The translations under genes were made by a program, and so were the position numbers. The notes below the pieces were generated by a model that made no database searches, was not told where the DNA came from, and was given only the letters and a program-made list of their open reading frames with translations. Source: W11650 sp963545585 (GTDB lineage Bacteria; Bacillota; Clostridia; Lachnospirales; Vallitaleaceae). Taken from it: DNA of 6,052 nt. Each line of letters begins with the position of its first letter. Within the stretch, counting starts at the first letter, position 1. This document shows, one piece after another, positions 1-5,733 of this stretch. The DNA lies in contig CAUUKX010000113.1 in NCBI GenBank assembly GCA_963545585.1, positions 1 to 6,052 of the forward strand, in the 5' to 3' direction.

Positions 1-30
1 GAAGCGGGAATCCGCAAATAGATTCCCGCC
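1..30. other. Hairpin at the left window edge, possible terminator
   Basis: GCGGGAAT (4-11) is the exact reverse complement of ATTCCCGC (22-29), giving an 8-bp GC-rich stem with a 10-nt loop. The left arm can alternatively fold on itself as GCGG-gaat-CCGC (4-15). The same GCGGGAAT/ATTCCCGC stem forms the terminator-like hairpin at 1383-1419. It lies downstream of the minus-strand PadR operon, so it may help end that transcript, or a converging one entering from the left. No T-run is visible inside the window; the bases that would follow it on the minus strand are outside. The function is inferred. Confidence 0.45.
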
Positions 31-199
31 GTTGAGTTATTAACTCAACTTTCCCATAGTCTTTTTTGACTCTATCCCGCTCGGAGAGCGGGTGCATGGA
101 CTCACTCTCGCAATTTGCTTCGCAAATCGCATTCCGTTCCTGCCCATGCAACGAGCCTAAAAAAGACTGTTCTGTCGAACATGGGAAAGTTGAGTTATT
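31..199. repeat. Branched palindromic element (MITE-like repeat or structured RNA)
   Basis: This gene-free stretch is built almost entirely of complementary segments. Bases 41-57 pair perfectly with 181-197 (17 bp), and 58-67 pair perfectly with 159-168 (10 bp). The 12 bases that interrupt the right side (169-180) themselves form GTTC-tgtc-GAAC. Inside the loop, 76-82 pairs with 86-92 (CCCGCTC/GAGCGGG), TGCATGG (93-99) pairs with CCATGCA (144-150), and ATTTGC (113-118) pairs with GCAAAT (122-127) around a TTC loop. GTTGAGTTATT occurs directly repeated at 31-41 and 189-199, so 41-49 could pair instead with 31-39. The right arm overlaps the stop codon of the adjacent membrane-protein gene. No transposase is present and no clean target-site duplication is evident. 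The short ORFs through it have no family resemblance I recognise. It could be a non-autonomous mobile element, a REP/BIME-like repeat, or a structured 3' UTR. Confidence 0.6.
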
Positions 200-968
200 T
201 ATTAAACAAGATAAAAAGAATTGCGCAGAAAATGCCGCCGACCGGAAAGACGAGCCAGCCCGGATGCCAGAGATTAAATAGAAAACCTAAAATCAGAAAA
301 GCGATTAAGGCCAGCAGCATAATTGAGCTGGCAATCCGTCCAATCATGTCATCGCCGGAAGAACGCTCCGAGTGCATGGCTGAAAAACCGCCGACTTCGG
401 TGTAAGATTGGCGTTTTTCATGCAACAGGCGAGTGGAATCTTTAAAGTAGTCGAAGTAGGCCTGATAATTTTCCTGCCGACTGAGAGACAAAATCATTTG
501 TTTTAAATTACTGTATTTCACGCCGCTGACAATAAACAGGGCAACGCCGATACAAATCGGTATAAAGAAGAAGAAAGAGGCGAGCTCCGGATTACGGGCG
601 GCATCCGCAAAAAAACTGGCACCAAACACTCCCAAGGCACAAAAGAAAATACCGAGGCCAATCATTAGGCTGAACTTTTTCTGATAGGCTTGAAATTCGT
701 TCATATAAGCCTGTAAGCGCGGCGAGGGTTCTTTGGCAGGATGCTCGACGGCAGTCTCAGCCGGTATATAATCCGGCATCAGTTCTTCCATTTGGCCGAA
801 CTCGGCGGCTACCTTGCCAAAGGCCACATCTTCGGCCAGTCCCTGATTGAGATATTCCTGATATTTACTTTGCATGCTGTCCAGCAGCTGATCCTTTAAC
901 CGGGCATTCTCTTCGGTTTTCGGCAGTCCGAAAAATAAGTTATTGACGTAATTTACAATCTTATTCAT
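195..968 (-). CDS. PadR-linked membrane protein, DUF1700/permease-prefix-like
   Basis: A 257-residue membrane protein. Residues 1 to about 60 form a charged helical domain (LPKTEENARLKDQLLDSM, then AFGKVAAEFG) resembling the DUF1700/HAAS or permease-prefix domain typically encoded next to PadR regulators. Four hydrophobic segments follow, at about 100-122, 129-152, 211-231 and 236-255. A cytoplasm-facing soluble stretch (about 153-210) separates the two hairpins. The chosen start is ATG at 968, preceded by AAGGAG about 7 nt upstream. An in-frame ATG 24 bases further upstream (992) lies inside padR and lacks that spacing. The gene overlaps the padR stop by 8 bp (ATGAATAA), indicating translational coupling. 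By family precedent it is a membrane partner whose expression the PadR protein controls, perhaps in envelope stress or drug response. The exact function is unknown. Confidence 0.8.
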   Translation of the reverse strand: MNKIVNYVNNLFFGLPKTEENARLKDQLLDSMQSKYQEYLNQGLAEDVAFGKVAAEFGQMEELMPDYIPAETAVEHPAKEPSPRLQAYMNEFQAYQKKFSLMIGLGIFFCALGVFGASFFADAARNPELASFFFFIPICIGVALFIVSGVKYSNLKQMILSLSRQENYQAYFDYFKDSTRLLHEKRQSYTEVGGFSAMHSERSSGDDMIGRIASSIMLLALIAFLILGFLFNLWHPGWLVFPVGGIFCAILFILFNK

Positions 969-1296
969 AGTCTGTCTCCTTAAAAAACTCATTGATAATA
1001 TCCTTCGTGTCTTTCCATTCGGATGATTTTTCTGTTAAAAACTGTTTGCCGAGAGTCGATAAACGGTAATACGTCCGCGGCCGGCCAAAGGTTTCCGTTC
1101 CCTCGTAAGAGAGGATATAGCCGTTTTTTTCCAGCCGGTTTAAAGCGGCGTATAAAGTGGCTTCTTTGATTTGGTATTTCTCTTTTGATTTTTTTTTGAT
1201 TAAATCGGAAATCATATAGCCGTAATTATCACCGGCCGAAAGCAATAAGCAAATAATAATATCATGGTATCCACGCATGATATCGCTTGAAATCAT
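961..1296 (-). CDS. PadR-family transcriptional regulator
   Basis: A 111-residue cytoplasmic DNA-binding protein of the compact PadR subfamily (PadR-s2), which has a winged helix plus one C-terminal dimerisation helix. Family features visible are the N-terminal helix with MRGYHDIIICLLL, then NYGYMISDLIKKKS, the recognition-helix region with KEATLYAALNRLEKNGYI, and the wing with GRPRTYYRLSTLGKQFL. The C-terminal segment (about 85-111) is a charged helix. The start at 1296 is supported by AGGAGGTGA at 1301-1309. It is the first gene of a two-gene operon with the membrane protein at 195-968, and its promoter carries a perfect inverted repeat, so negative autoregulation is likely. Family membership is clear; the ligand is unknown. 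Confidence 0.92.
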   Translation of the reverse strand: MISSDIMRGYHDIIICLLLSAGDNYGYMISDLIKKKSKEKYQIKEATLYAALNRLEKNGYILSYEGTETFGRPRTYYRLSTLGKQFLTEKSSEWKDTKDIINEFFKETDYE

Positions 1297-1313
1297 CGCT
1301 TCACCTCCTAACT

Positions 1314-1360
1314 ACTATATCTGATAGAGTAAATGCAGTATAACACAATTACTCTATCAG
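1314..1360. promoter_or_regulatory. Probable PadR operator (paired inverted repeats)
   Basis: CTGATAGAGTAA (1321-1332) and TTACTCTATCAG (1349-1360) are exact reverse complements separated by 16 bp. The left arm is also half of a local near-palindrome (1314-1330): ACTATATC, central T, GATAGAGT, with 7 of 8 positions complementary. The right arm shows a weaker version (1351-1367) that overlaps the -35 box. One arm lies in the promoter spacer and the other just downstream of the -10, so a bound dimer or pair of dimers would block RNA polymerase. That PadR binds here is inferred from position and symmetry. Confidence 0.65.
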
Positions 1361-1365
1361 GTCAA
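1337..1365 (-). promoter_or_regulatory. Promoter of the padR-membrane protein operon
   Basis: On the minus strand TTGACC (1360-1365) is followed after 17 bp by TATACT (1337-1342). This is a near-consensus vegetative sigma-factor promoter. Transcription would begin around 1330, giving a leader of about 35 nt before the padR start at 1296. It lies inside the inverted-repeat operator. Confidence 0.75.
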
Positions 1366-1382
1366 GTAATTTTTTGCAAAAA

Positions 1383-1419
1383 ATTCCCGCCTTCCGAAAG
1401 TCTTTGGGAAAGCGGGAAT
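1383..1419 (-). terminator. Terminator after the phosphorylase-deaminase operon
   Basis: ATTCCCGC (1383-1390) pairs with GCGGGAAT (1412-1419). The stem continues through TTCC/GGAA and AAA/TTT with two mismatches and a 3-nt loop. On the minus strand the stem is followed at once by a run of six Ts (including the last stem base), a classical intrinsic terminator placed just after the amidohydrolase stop at 1451. On the plus strand an eight-T run begins 6 nt after the stem (1426-1433), so it may work in both directions. It also insulates the padR promoter from upstream read-through. Confidence 0.75.
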
Positions 1420-1450
1420 AATCGATTTTTTTTATATCTATTCCAATATT

Positions 1451-2764
1451 TTATTCAAAAACTTTTTTTCCTTCCAGCTGCGTCAATTTCTCATTGACGA
1501 TCCGCTTGGTGTTAGCCAGTACCTTTTCGATATCAATCGTCAGATAAGCGCCGTCCCGGTACAGTACCTTGCCATCCACCATATTCAGAACGATATCATC
1601 GCTTTGGGCGGAGTAAAGGAGATTGGAAAGCGGTTCGATCACTGGCTGCATATGGGCCCGGTTGGTGTCAAAGATGAGAATATCCGCCCGATTGCCCGGC
1701 TTCAGGGCGCCGCAATCTTCCCGCCCCTGGGCCAGAGCGCCGTTGCGGCAGGCCATAGTCAGAATATCAGCCGTACTTAAAAACAAAGGATCTTGCTGTG
1801 TGCCTTTTTGCACCATTGCCCCCAAATGAATTTCTTCCAGCATATTCAGATTGTTATTGCTGGCAGCGCCGTCAGTGCCGAATACTGTCCGGACACCGGC
1901 CTGACGCAGTGCCCACAGCGGTGCGATTCCGCTGCCCAATTTTAAATTGCTGGAGGGATTATACGATACGGTAACATTATGCTTAGCCAAAAGCGCAATG
2001 TCATTATCCTCTACCCAGACGCAGTGAGCGGCGACAGCCGGAACATCAAAAACTCCCAGTTCAGAAAACCATGCCGTCGGTGTCATGCTGCGGTTTCGCT
2101 TACAGTCCTCATGTTCTTTTTTGGTTTCGGAGACATGTACCTGCATCCGAAGATGGTGTTCTTTGGCGAAATCCGCAACTTCCCGGCAAAGAATCGGACC
2201 GGAGGTGTATTCAGCATGGATGGAAGCATCAACGATAATCCGGTCATGCCCCAGCGGTTTTACATAATCCAGTAACTTTAAAGTGCCGTTATAACCGGAT
2301 GCTTCTTTAAAAGAGCAATCGGCTTTGCCGCCGCTGGCGCTGCCATGCGACAGATTGGCTTTGATGCCGCTTTCATGTACTGCCCGGGCGACCGACGGCA
2401 TGTGGAAATACATATCACTGAACGAGCAGATGCCGCTGCGCAGCATTTCGGCAATCCCAAGAAGCGAGCCCCAATAAATATCTTCTTCCGATAAAAGCGC
2501 CTCGAAGGGGAACATTTTGTCAAACAGCCAGTTTTGCAGAGGTAAGCCTTCGCCATAACCGCGCAGCAGAGTCATCGGCACATGGCAGTGCAGATTAAAT
2601 AAGCCGGGAGCGGCAATCTTGCCAGTGCCGTCGTAAATCTCGCCGACCTCGCCCTGCGGCATTTCGCTGCCGATTGAAACAATTTTATTGCCCTCAACTA
2701 AAATATTTTGATGCGCTACCGCCTGATAATTTTCGTCAATGACGGTAATATTTTTAAATAGCAT
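1451..2764 (-). CDS. mtaD: Amidohydrolase, MTA/SAH (or 5'-deoxyadenosine) deaminase-like
   Basis: A 437-residue metal-dependent deaminase of the amidohydrolase superfamily, full length for the TrzA/MtaD group. It is expected to convert 5'-methylthioadenosine, S-adenosylhomocysteine, 5'-deoxyadenosine or adenosine to the inosine analogue in the cytoplasm. An N-terminal beta-sandwich segment is followed by the metal motif HCH (H59, H61) within NLHCHVPMTLLRGYGEGLP. Further candidates for metal or catalytic residues are H210 and E213 (QVHVSET), H247 (AAHCVW) and D298 (FGTDGAASNNN). The C-terminal GNRADILIFD segment is typical. The HAEYT segment (H183) probably corresponds to the substrate-binding histidine region. 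ATG at 2764 has AAAGGAG about 6 nt upstream. The gene sits 33 bp after the phosphorylase stop in the same operon. The family call is firm; the physiological substrate is uncertain and the symbol provisional. Confidence 0.88.
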   Translation of the reverse strand: MLFKNITVIDENYQAVAHQNILVEGNKIVSIGSEMPQGEVGEIYDGTGKIAAPGLFNLHCHVPMTLLRGYGEGLPLQNWLFDKMFPFEALLSEEDIYWGSLLGIAEMLRSGICSFSDMYFHMPSVARAVHESGIKANLSHGSASGGKADCSFKEASGYNGTLKLLDYVKPLGHDRIIVDASIHAEYTSGPILCREVADFAKEHHLRMQVHVSETKKEHEDCKRNRSMTPTAWFSELGVFDVPAVAAHCVWVEDNDIALLAKHNVTVSYNPSSNLKLGSGIAPLWALRQAGVRTVFGTDGAASNNNLNMLEEIHLGAMVQKGTQQDPLFLSTADILTMACRNGALAQGREDCGALKPGNRADILIFDTNRAHMQPVIEPLSNLLYSAQSDDIVLNMVDGKVLYRDGAYLTIDIEKVLANTKRIVNEKLTQLEGKKVFE

Positions 2765-2797
2765 ATCCTGCTCCTTTCTGAGAAAATTTTTAAAAAT

Positions 2798-3538
2798 CTA
2801 AATTTCTATTTTAATAATAGCATCCAGTGCGATTGCAATCTGCTTGGCCTGTGCCTGTTTTAAGGTAGCTTCATCCGGCTGATAGCCTTCTACGCCGACC
2901 AGCTCAAAGGCCGGGGCGTCAACGGTTAGGATGGCACCGGCTTTCACTCCGTGCAGGGAAGCGACCACCAGCAGACCGGCAACTTCATTTTCAAATGCGG
3001 TTACGCCGGCTTTGGCGTAGAGTTTAACCATCGATTCCAAAAGCCCCGGATAAAACAGAGCGCCGGTTAAGACGATGCCTTTGTGGACGGGGGTTTGATG
3101 TTCGGCGGCAGCAGCCAGCAAAGCGGCGACGACCTCACCGTCAGCCACGGCGGGATAAGAAGGCGGAATCATCTTATCGGTGACGCCGTCCTCGCGGCAG
3201 GCGGCAGTGGCAACCACCAAACTGGCTGTTCCGATGTTCGGCTGCATGCCGCCGCAGGTTCCGATGCGAATAATGGCCTTGGCACCGGCCCGCCATAGGC
3301 TTTCAAAGGCAATAACAGCGCCGCCCTCGCCTACGCCGTGGGAAGTAACGGTTACCGGAACGCCTTTATGTGTTCCTGAATAGGTCCAATACTCGCGGTT
3401 TTTAGCCAAACACCGGCTGTTTTCCAGTAAAGAACCAATCCATTCGGCGCGTGCCGGATCGCCGCAGACCAGCACACGCGGAGCGATTTCACCGTCGCCG
3501 ACATGGATGCATGGATATAACATTTTTTCTTCAGGCAT
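2798..3538 (-). CDS. Nucleoside phosphorylase, PNP/UDP family
   Basis: A 246-residue NP-I family nucleoside phosphorylase that would split a nucleoside with phosphate into base and ribose-1-phosphate. Visible motifs are GDPARAEWI (26-34, phosphate loop), NREYWTYSG (47-55), HGVGEGG (67-73), RIGTCGG (91-97, phosphate-binding Arg), CREDG (114-118), FYPG (152-155), the ribose-binding segment FENEVAGLL (172-180) and LTVDAP (204-209), whose Asp may match the purine-protonating Asp of hexameric PNP. The reading frame is open up to 3706, but ATG at 3538 is chosen. AAGGAGGG lies 8 nt before it, similarity to the family begins only after it, and the longer form would start upstream of the promoter. It is first in a two-gene operon with the deaminase and divergent from deoR. 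Specificity between uridine, inosine and 5'-modified nucleosides cannot be settled here. Confidence 0.87.
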   Translation of the reverse strand: MPEEKMLYPCIHVGDGEIAPRVLVCGDPARAEWIGSLLENSRCLAKNREYWTYSGTHKGVPVTVTSHGVGEGGAVIAFESLWRAGAKAIIRIGTCGGMQPNIGTASLVVATAACREDGVTDKMIPPSYPAVADGEVVAALLAAAAEHQTPVHKGIVLTGALFYPGLLESMVKLYAKAGVTAFENEVAGLLVVASLHGVKAGAILTVDAPAFELVGVEGYQPDEATLKQAQAKQIAIALDAIIKIEI

Positions 3539-3546
3539 ATAATCTA

Positions 3547-3554
3547 CCCTCCTT
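3547..3554 (-). promoter_or_regulatory. Ribosome binding site deciding the phosphorylase start
   Basis: AAGGAGGG on the minus strand lies 8 nt before ATG 3538. It rules in favour of the 246-residue protein over the longer open frame, whose first codon at 3706 lies upstream of the promoter. Confidence 0.8.
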
Positions 3555-3634
3555 ATATTTTGGGCGGTTGACAGATTTGTAAGCAAAACTGGGCATTGCC
3601 TTGTACCAGCAAAACGTAACTTTAGATTATTTAT

Positions 3635-3663
3635 AGTATAGTATCGGTTTTTGTTTTTGTCAA
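3635..3663 (-). promoter_or_regulatory. Promoter of the phosphorylase-deaminase operon
   Basis: On the minus strand TTGACA (3658-3663), 17 bp, then TATACT (3635-3640) form a nearly perfect vegetative promoter. Transcription would begin near 3628, leaving a leader of about 90 nt. That leader contains the octamer GTTTTGCT twice (minus strand; 3582-3589 and 3608-3615 on the plus strand) but no riboswitch I recognise. Confidence 0.8.
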
Positions 3664-3669
3664 CATTTC

Positions 3670-3687
3670 TTGTGGTAAGAGCCACAA
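3670..3687. promoter_or_regulatory. Inverted repeat upstream of the phosphorylase promoter
   Basis: TTGTGG (3670-3675) and CCACAA (3682-3687) are exact reverse complements around a 6-nt centre, beginning 7 bp upstream of the minus-strand -35 box. The position suits an activator or secondary repressor site. The binding protein is unknown. Confidence 0.35.
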
Positions 3688-3730
3688 ATGTTTGGAACAA
3701 AAGCATGATTTTTGGCTAATCTTATAAAAA

Positions 3731-3767
3731 TGACGAAAATACAGAGAAAAACTTGTCATTTCCGTCA
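3731..3767. promoter_or_regulatory. Inverted repeat just upstream of the deoR promoter
   Basis: TGACGAAAAT (3731-3740) matches the reverse complement of ATTTCCGTCA (3758-3767) at 9 of 10 positions with a 17-bp spacer. It ends one base before the proposed deoR -35 box, so it may bind a regulator in the divergent control region. No T-run suits a terminator role. The function is inferred only from symmetry and position. Confidence 0.35.
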
Positions 3768-3768
3768 A

Positions 3769-3806
3769 TTGAAATCAATAAAAATTTGAGATATATTGAA
3801 TATAAT
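3769..3806 (+). promoter_or_regulatory. Promoter of the deoR-isomerase-pnp operon
   Basis: TTGAAA (3769-3774) and TATATT (3792-3797) are spaced by 17 bp and give a good vegetative promoter. A perfect TATAAT (3801-3806) lies just downstream but has no well-spaced -35, so it is an alternative -10. Transcription would start about 3804-3813, some 35-45 nt before the deoR ATG. Confidence 0.6.
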
Positions 3807-3830
3807 GATTTGTATTCAACAAGATTCAAC
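3796..3830. promoter_or_regulatory. Probable DeoR operator half-sites
   Basis: ATTCAAC occurs twice as a direct repeat at 3814-3820 and 3824-3830, one helical turn apart. TTGAATA (3796-3802) is the inverted partner of TATTCAA (3813-3819). The cluster covers the transcription start and -10 region of deoR, where a repressor would block initiation. Assigning it to the adjacent DeoR protein is an inference from position. Confidence 0.5.
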
Positions 3831-3847
3831 ATTTATCGGGGGACGCT

Positions 3848-4657
3848 ATGGCACCAATAAATCGCCTTGATTATATTACACATCAGTTGACGCTGAAAAA
3901 GTTTGTATCGGTCGATGAATTGAGCCAAAAGCTGAAAGTCAGCGGTGAAACGATTCGACGGGATTTTAAAATTTTGGAGGAAAACGGTATTTTGAAGCGA
4001 ACCTATGGCGGAGCTTATCTGGAGGGGTCGACCGAAAGCGATGTCAGTGTGCAGGTGCGCAAGGCGATTTTGCTGCCGAATAAGGAGCAGATTGCGGTTC
4101 TTAGTGCTGGCTTTATCCAGTCGGACGACACCATCTTTTTGGACGGATCGACCACATCCTTAGAGATTGCCAAACGAATCACTCGGCTGCCGGTAACGGT
4201 GATTACACCGTCACTTCTGATTATCAGCTTTCTTTCTAACTATCGAAATATCCGTATTATTTCATTGGGCGGGACTTTAGATACCATTAATATGTGTTTC
4301 GGCGGCAAGACCGCAATTGAAAACATGAACGGTTTTTATGCCCGCAAAGGTTTTATTTCCTGCCGCAGTATTTCGATGCGCTATGGGATTATGGATTCCA
4401 ATGAGCAGATTGCCGAGGTGCGGGCAGCAGCGGTGCAAAATTGTTACAAACGTTATTTGATAGCGGATCATACGAAGTTCGGCAATACTGCATTGTATAA
4501 AATCACAGATTTTGCTAATTTTAATGCGGTTATCACCGATCAGCCTTTATCGGCCAAATGGATGGAGTTTTTAAGCGAAAAAAATATCAAAGTATACTAT
4601 CCGGAGAATGTCGTATATCCGGAAAATCCGGTGGAACCGCTTGAATATGAGGAATAA
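3848..4657 (+). CDS. DeoR-family transcriptional repressor
   Basis: A 269-residue cytoplasmic repressor of the DeoR/GlpR family, of usual length (about 250-270). The N-terminal winged helix (about 6-61) shows the family signature VSVDELSQKLKVSGETIRRD followed by LEENGILKRTYGGA. The C-terminal sugar-phosphate sensor domain (about 75-240) carries DDTIFLDGSTTSLEIAKR, ISLGGTLD, and ADHTKFGNTALYKI near the end. Such proteins release DNA on binding a phosphorylated sugar. Here the likely ligand is a (deoxy)ribose or ribulose phosphate made by the neighbouring enzymes. ATG at 3848 follows GGGGGA only 4 nt away, a G-rich and slightly close ribosome binding site. The C-terminus has a short repeated YPEN motif (YYPENVVYPENP) reflecting a small DNA duplication. 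The stop overlaps the next in-frame ATG (TAATG). It probably regulates itself and the divergent operon. Confidence 0.9.
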   Translation: MAPINRLDYITHQLTLKKFVSVDELSQKLKVSGETIRRDFKILEENGILKRTYGGAYLEGSTESDVSVQVRKAILLPNKEQIAVLSAGFIQSDDTIFLDGSTTSLEIAKRITRLPVTVITPSLLIISFLSNYRNIRIISLGGTLDTINMCFGGKTAIENMNGFYARKGFISCRSISMRYGIMDSNEQIAEVRAAAVQNCYKRYLIADHTKFGNTALYKITDFANFNAVITDQPLSAKWMEFLSEKNIKVYYPENVVYPENPVEPLEYEE

Positions 4658-4663
4658 TGAAGG

Positions 4664-4670
4664 AAAGGTG
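4664..4670 (+). promoter_or_regulatory. Ribosome binding site deciding the isomerase start
   Basis: AAAGGTG with 7 nt to ATG 4678 favours this start over the in-frame ATG at 4657. The latter overlaps the deoR stop and has only a GAGGA 3 nt away. Confidence 0.6.
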
Positions 4671-4677
4671 TGAAAAA

Positions 4678-5733
4678 ATGGACAGACAAGACAAAGGCAT
4701 GGGTACGCTGCTGCGCTATGAAAATGTCGCCTGGTATGAAGACGGCGCGGTTAAAATCTTGGACCGTCGGGTGTATCCCTATCAGAAAAAGTTTGTAACC
4801 TGTAAAACCTACACCGAAGTCGCGCAGGCGATTGCCGATATGGTGACGCAAAGCGGCGGGCCGTACACGGCGGCGGCGATGGGTATGGCACTGGCCGGCT
4901 ATGAATGTAAGGATTTGCCGGAAACGGCGCAGGTTGAATATTTAGAAAAAGCGGCCTATGTGCTTTCGCATGCCAGACCGACGACAGCGGCCAAAATGCA
5001 GGCAATTACCAGCGCCAGTCTGGAACTGGCCAAGCAGGCATTAAAGGAAGGCAAAAGCGCAGAGAAGGCGATGTTTGATTTTGCTTATAATGAACTGCAA
5101 AAGCGTTATTCCGTTTATGTTGACGTTGCCCGGCATTTGGTAACGCAAATTCCGCAAAATGGAACCGTTATGACGATGTGTTTTGCCGAAACGATTATCG
5201 GCACGATGCTGAATGAGTGCCGGCGAGTCGGCAAAACGCCGCACTTTATCTGCCCAGAAACCCGACCGTATTTGCAGGGAGCGCGCCTGACGGCCAGTGT
5301 GATTGCCGATATGGGATTTGATGTCCATGTTATCACCGACAATATGCCGGGTTACATTATGAACCGGGAAAAGGTTGATATCTTTACTTCGGCTGCGGAT
5401 GTGATTACGATGGACGGCTATGTTGTCAATAAGGTTGGGACTTTTCAGGTAGCGTTGGCTGCGCAGTACTGGGGTGTACCGTATTTTGTAACTGGCTCGC
5501 CTAATCAGAGCCATCCGACGATTGGCACCGTAACGATTGAAGAACGCGATCACTCGCAGGTGACGGACTGGATGGGTGTGCGCGTGGTTGAACAGGGAGT
5601 AAAAGCTTATTATCCGGCTTTTGATATTGTCCCGCCGAAGCTGTGCAACGGTGTGGTAACGCAAAAAGGAATTTTTTCACCCTATGATTTGGCATCGTAT
5701 TTTAAGGAAGAAGTGATTGACACTACGCCGTAA
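4678..5733 (+). CDS. Divergent MtnA/eIF2B-like sugar-1-phosphate isomerase
   Basis: A 351-residue member of the eIF2B-alpha/MtnA family, whose enzymes isomerise an aldose-1-phosphate to a ketose-1-phosphate. The N-terminal part carries SGGP (59-62, where MtnA has RGAP) and ARPT (99-102). The C-terminal Rossmann-like domain has the candidate catalytic C168 in GTVMTMCFAE, PETRPYLQGARLTA (193-206), TDNMPGYIM (220-228), candidate catalytic D241 in SAADVITMDG, then NKVGTFQVAL (251-260), IEER and YPAFDIVP. Cys and Asp match the pair known in bacterial MtnA, while the Arg of RGAP and of GADR are replaced. Likely substrates are 5-methylthioribose-1-phosphate, 5-deoxyribose-1-phosphate or another ribose phosphate. 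It lies 20 bp after deoR and before a purine nucleoside phosphorylase, matching a nucleoside-salvage role. Canonical MtnA activity is not assured, so no symbol is given. Confidence 0.83.
   Translation: MDRQDKGMGTLLRYENVAWYEDGAVKILDRRVYPYQKKFVTCKTYTEVAQAIADMVTQSGGPYTAAAMGMALAGYECKDLPETAQVEYLEKAAYVLSHARPTTAAKMQAITSASLELAKQALKEGKSAEKAMFDFAYNELQKRYSVYVDVARHLVTQIPQNGTVMTMCFAETIIGTMLNECRRVGKTPHFICPETRPYLQGARLTASVIADMGFDVHVITDNMPGYIMNREKVDIFTSAADVITMDGYVVNKVGTFQVALAAQYWGVPYFVTGSPNQSHPTIGTVTIEERDHSQVTDWMGVRVVEQGVKAYYPAFDIVPPKLCNGVVTQKGIFSPYDLASYFKEEVIDTTP

Noticed and set aside
66..405. Open frames of 71 and 96 codons on the plus strand at the left edge
   Set aside because: They run through the palindromic element and antisense to the membrane-protein gene, have no clear ribosome binding site, and their products resemble no family I know.
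3568..3573. Plus-strand TTGACA in the divergent control region
   Set aside because: No -10-like sequence lies 16-18 bp downstream, so I do not call a promoter there.
3539..3706. N-terminal extension of the phosphorylase by 56 residues
   Set aside because: It would start upstream of the near-perfect promoter, is not family-like, and a strong AAGGAGGG precedes the internal ATG at 3538.
4657..4677. Seven-residue longer isomerase starting at the ATG overlapping the deoR stop
   Set aside because: The TAATG overlap is tempting, but its Shine-Dalgarno is only 3 nt away, while ATG 4678 has a better-spaced AAAGGTG.
5041..5664. 207-codon minus-strand frame opposite the isomerase
   Set aside because: It is fully antisense to a gene with clear MtnA-family motifs, and its translation is rich in Arg, His and Ile without recognisable domains.
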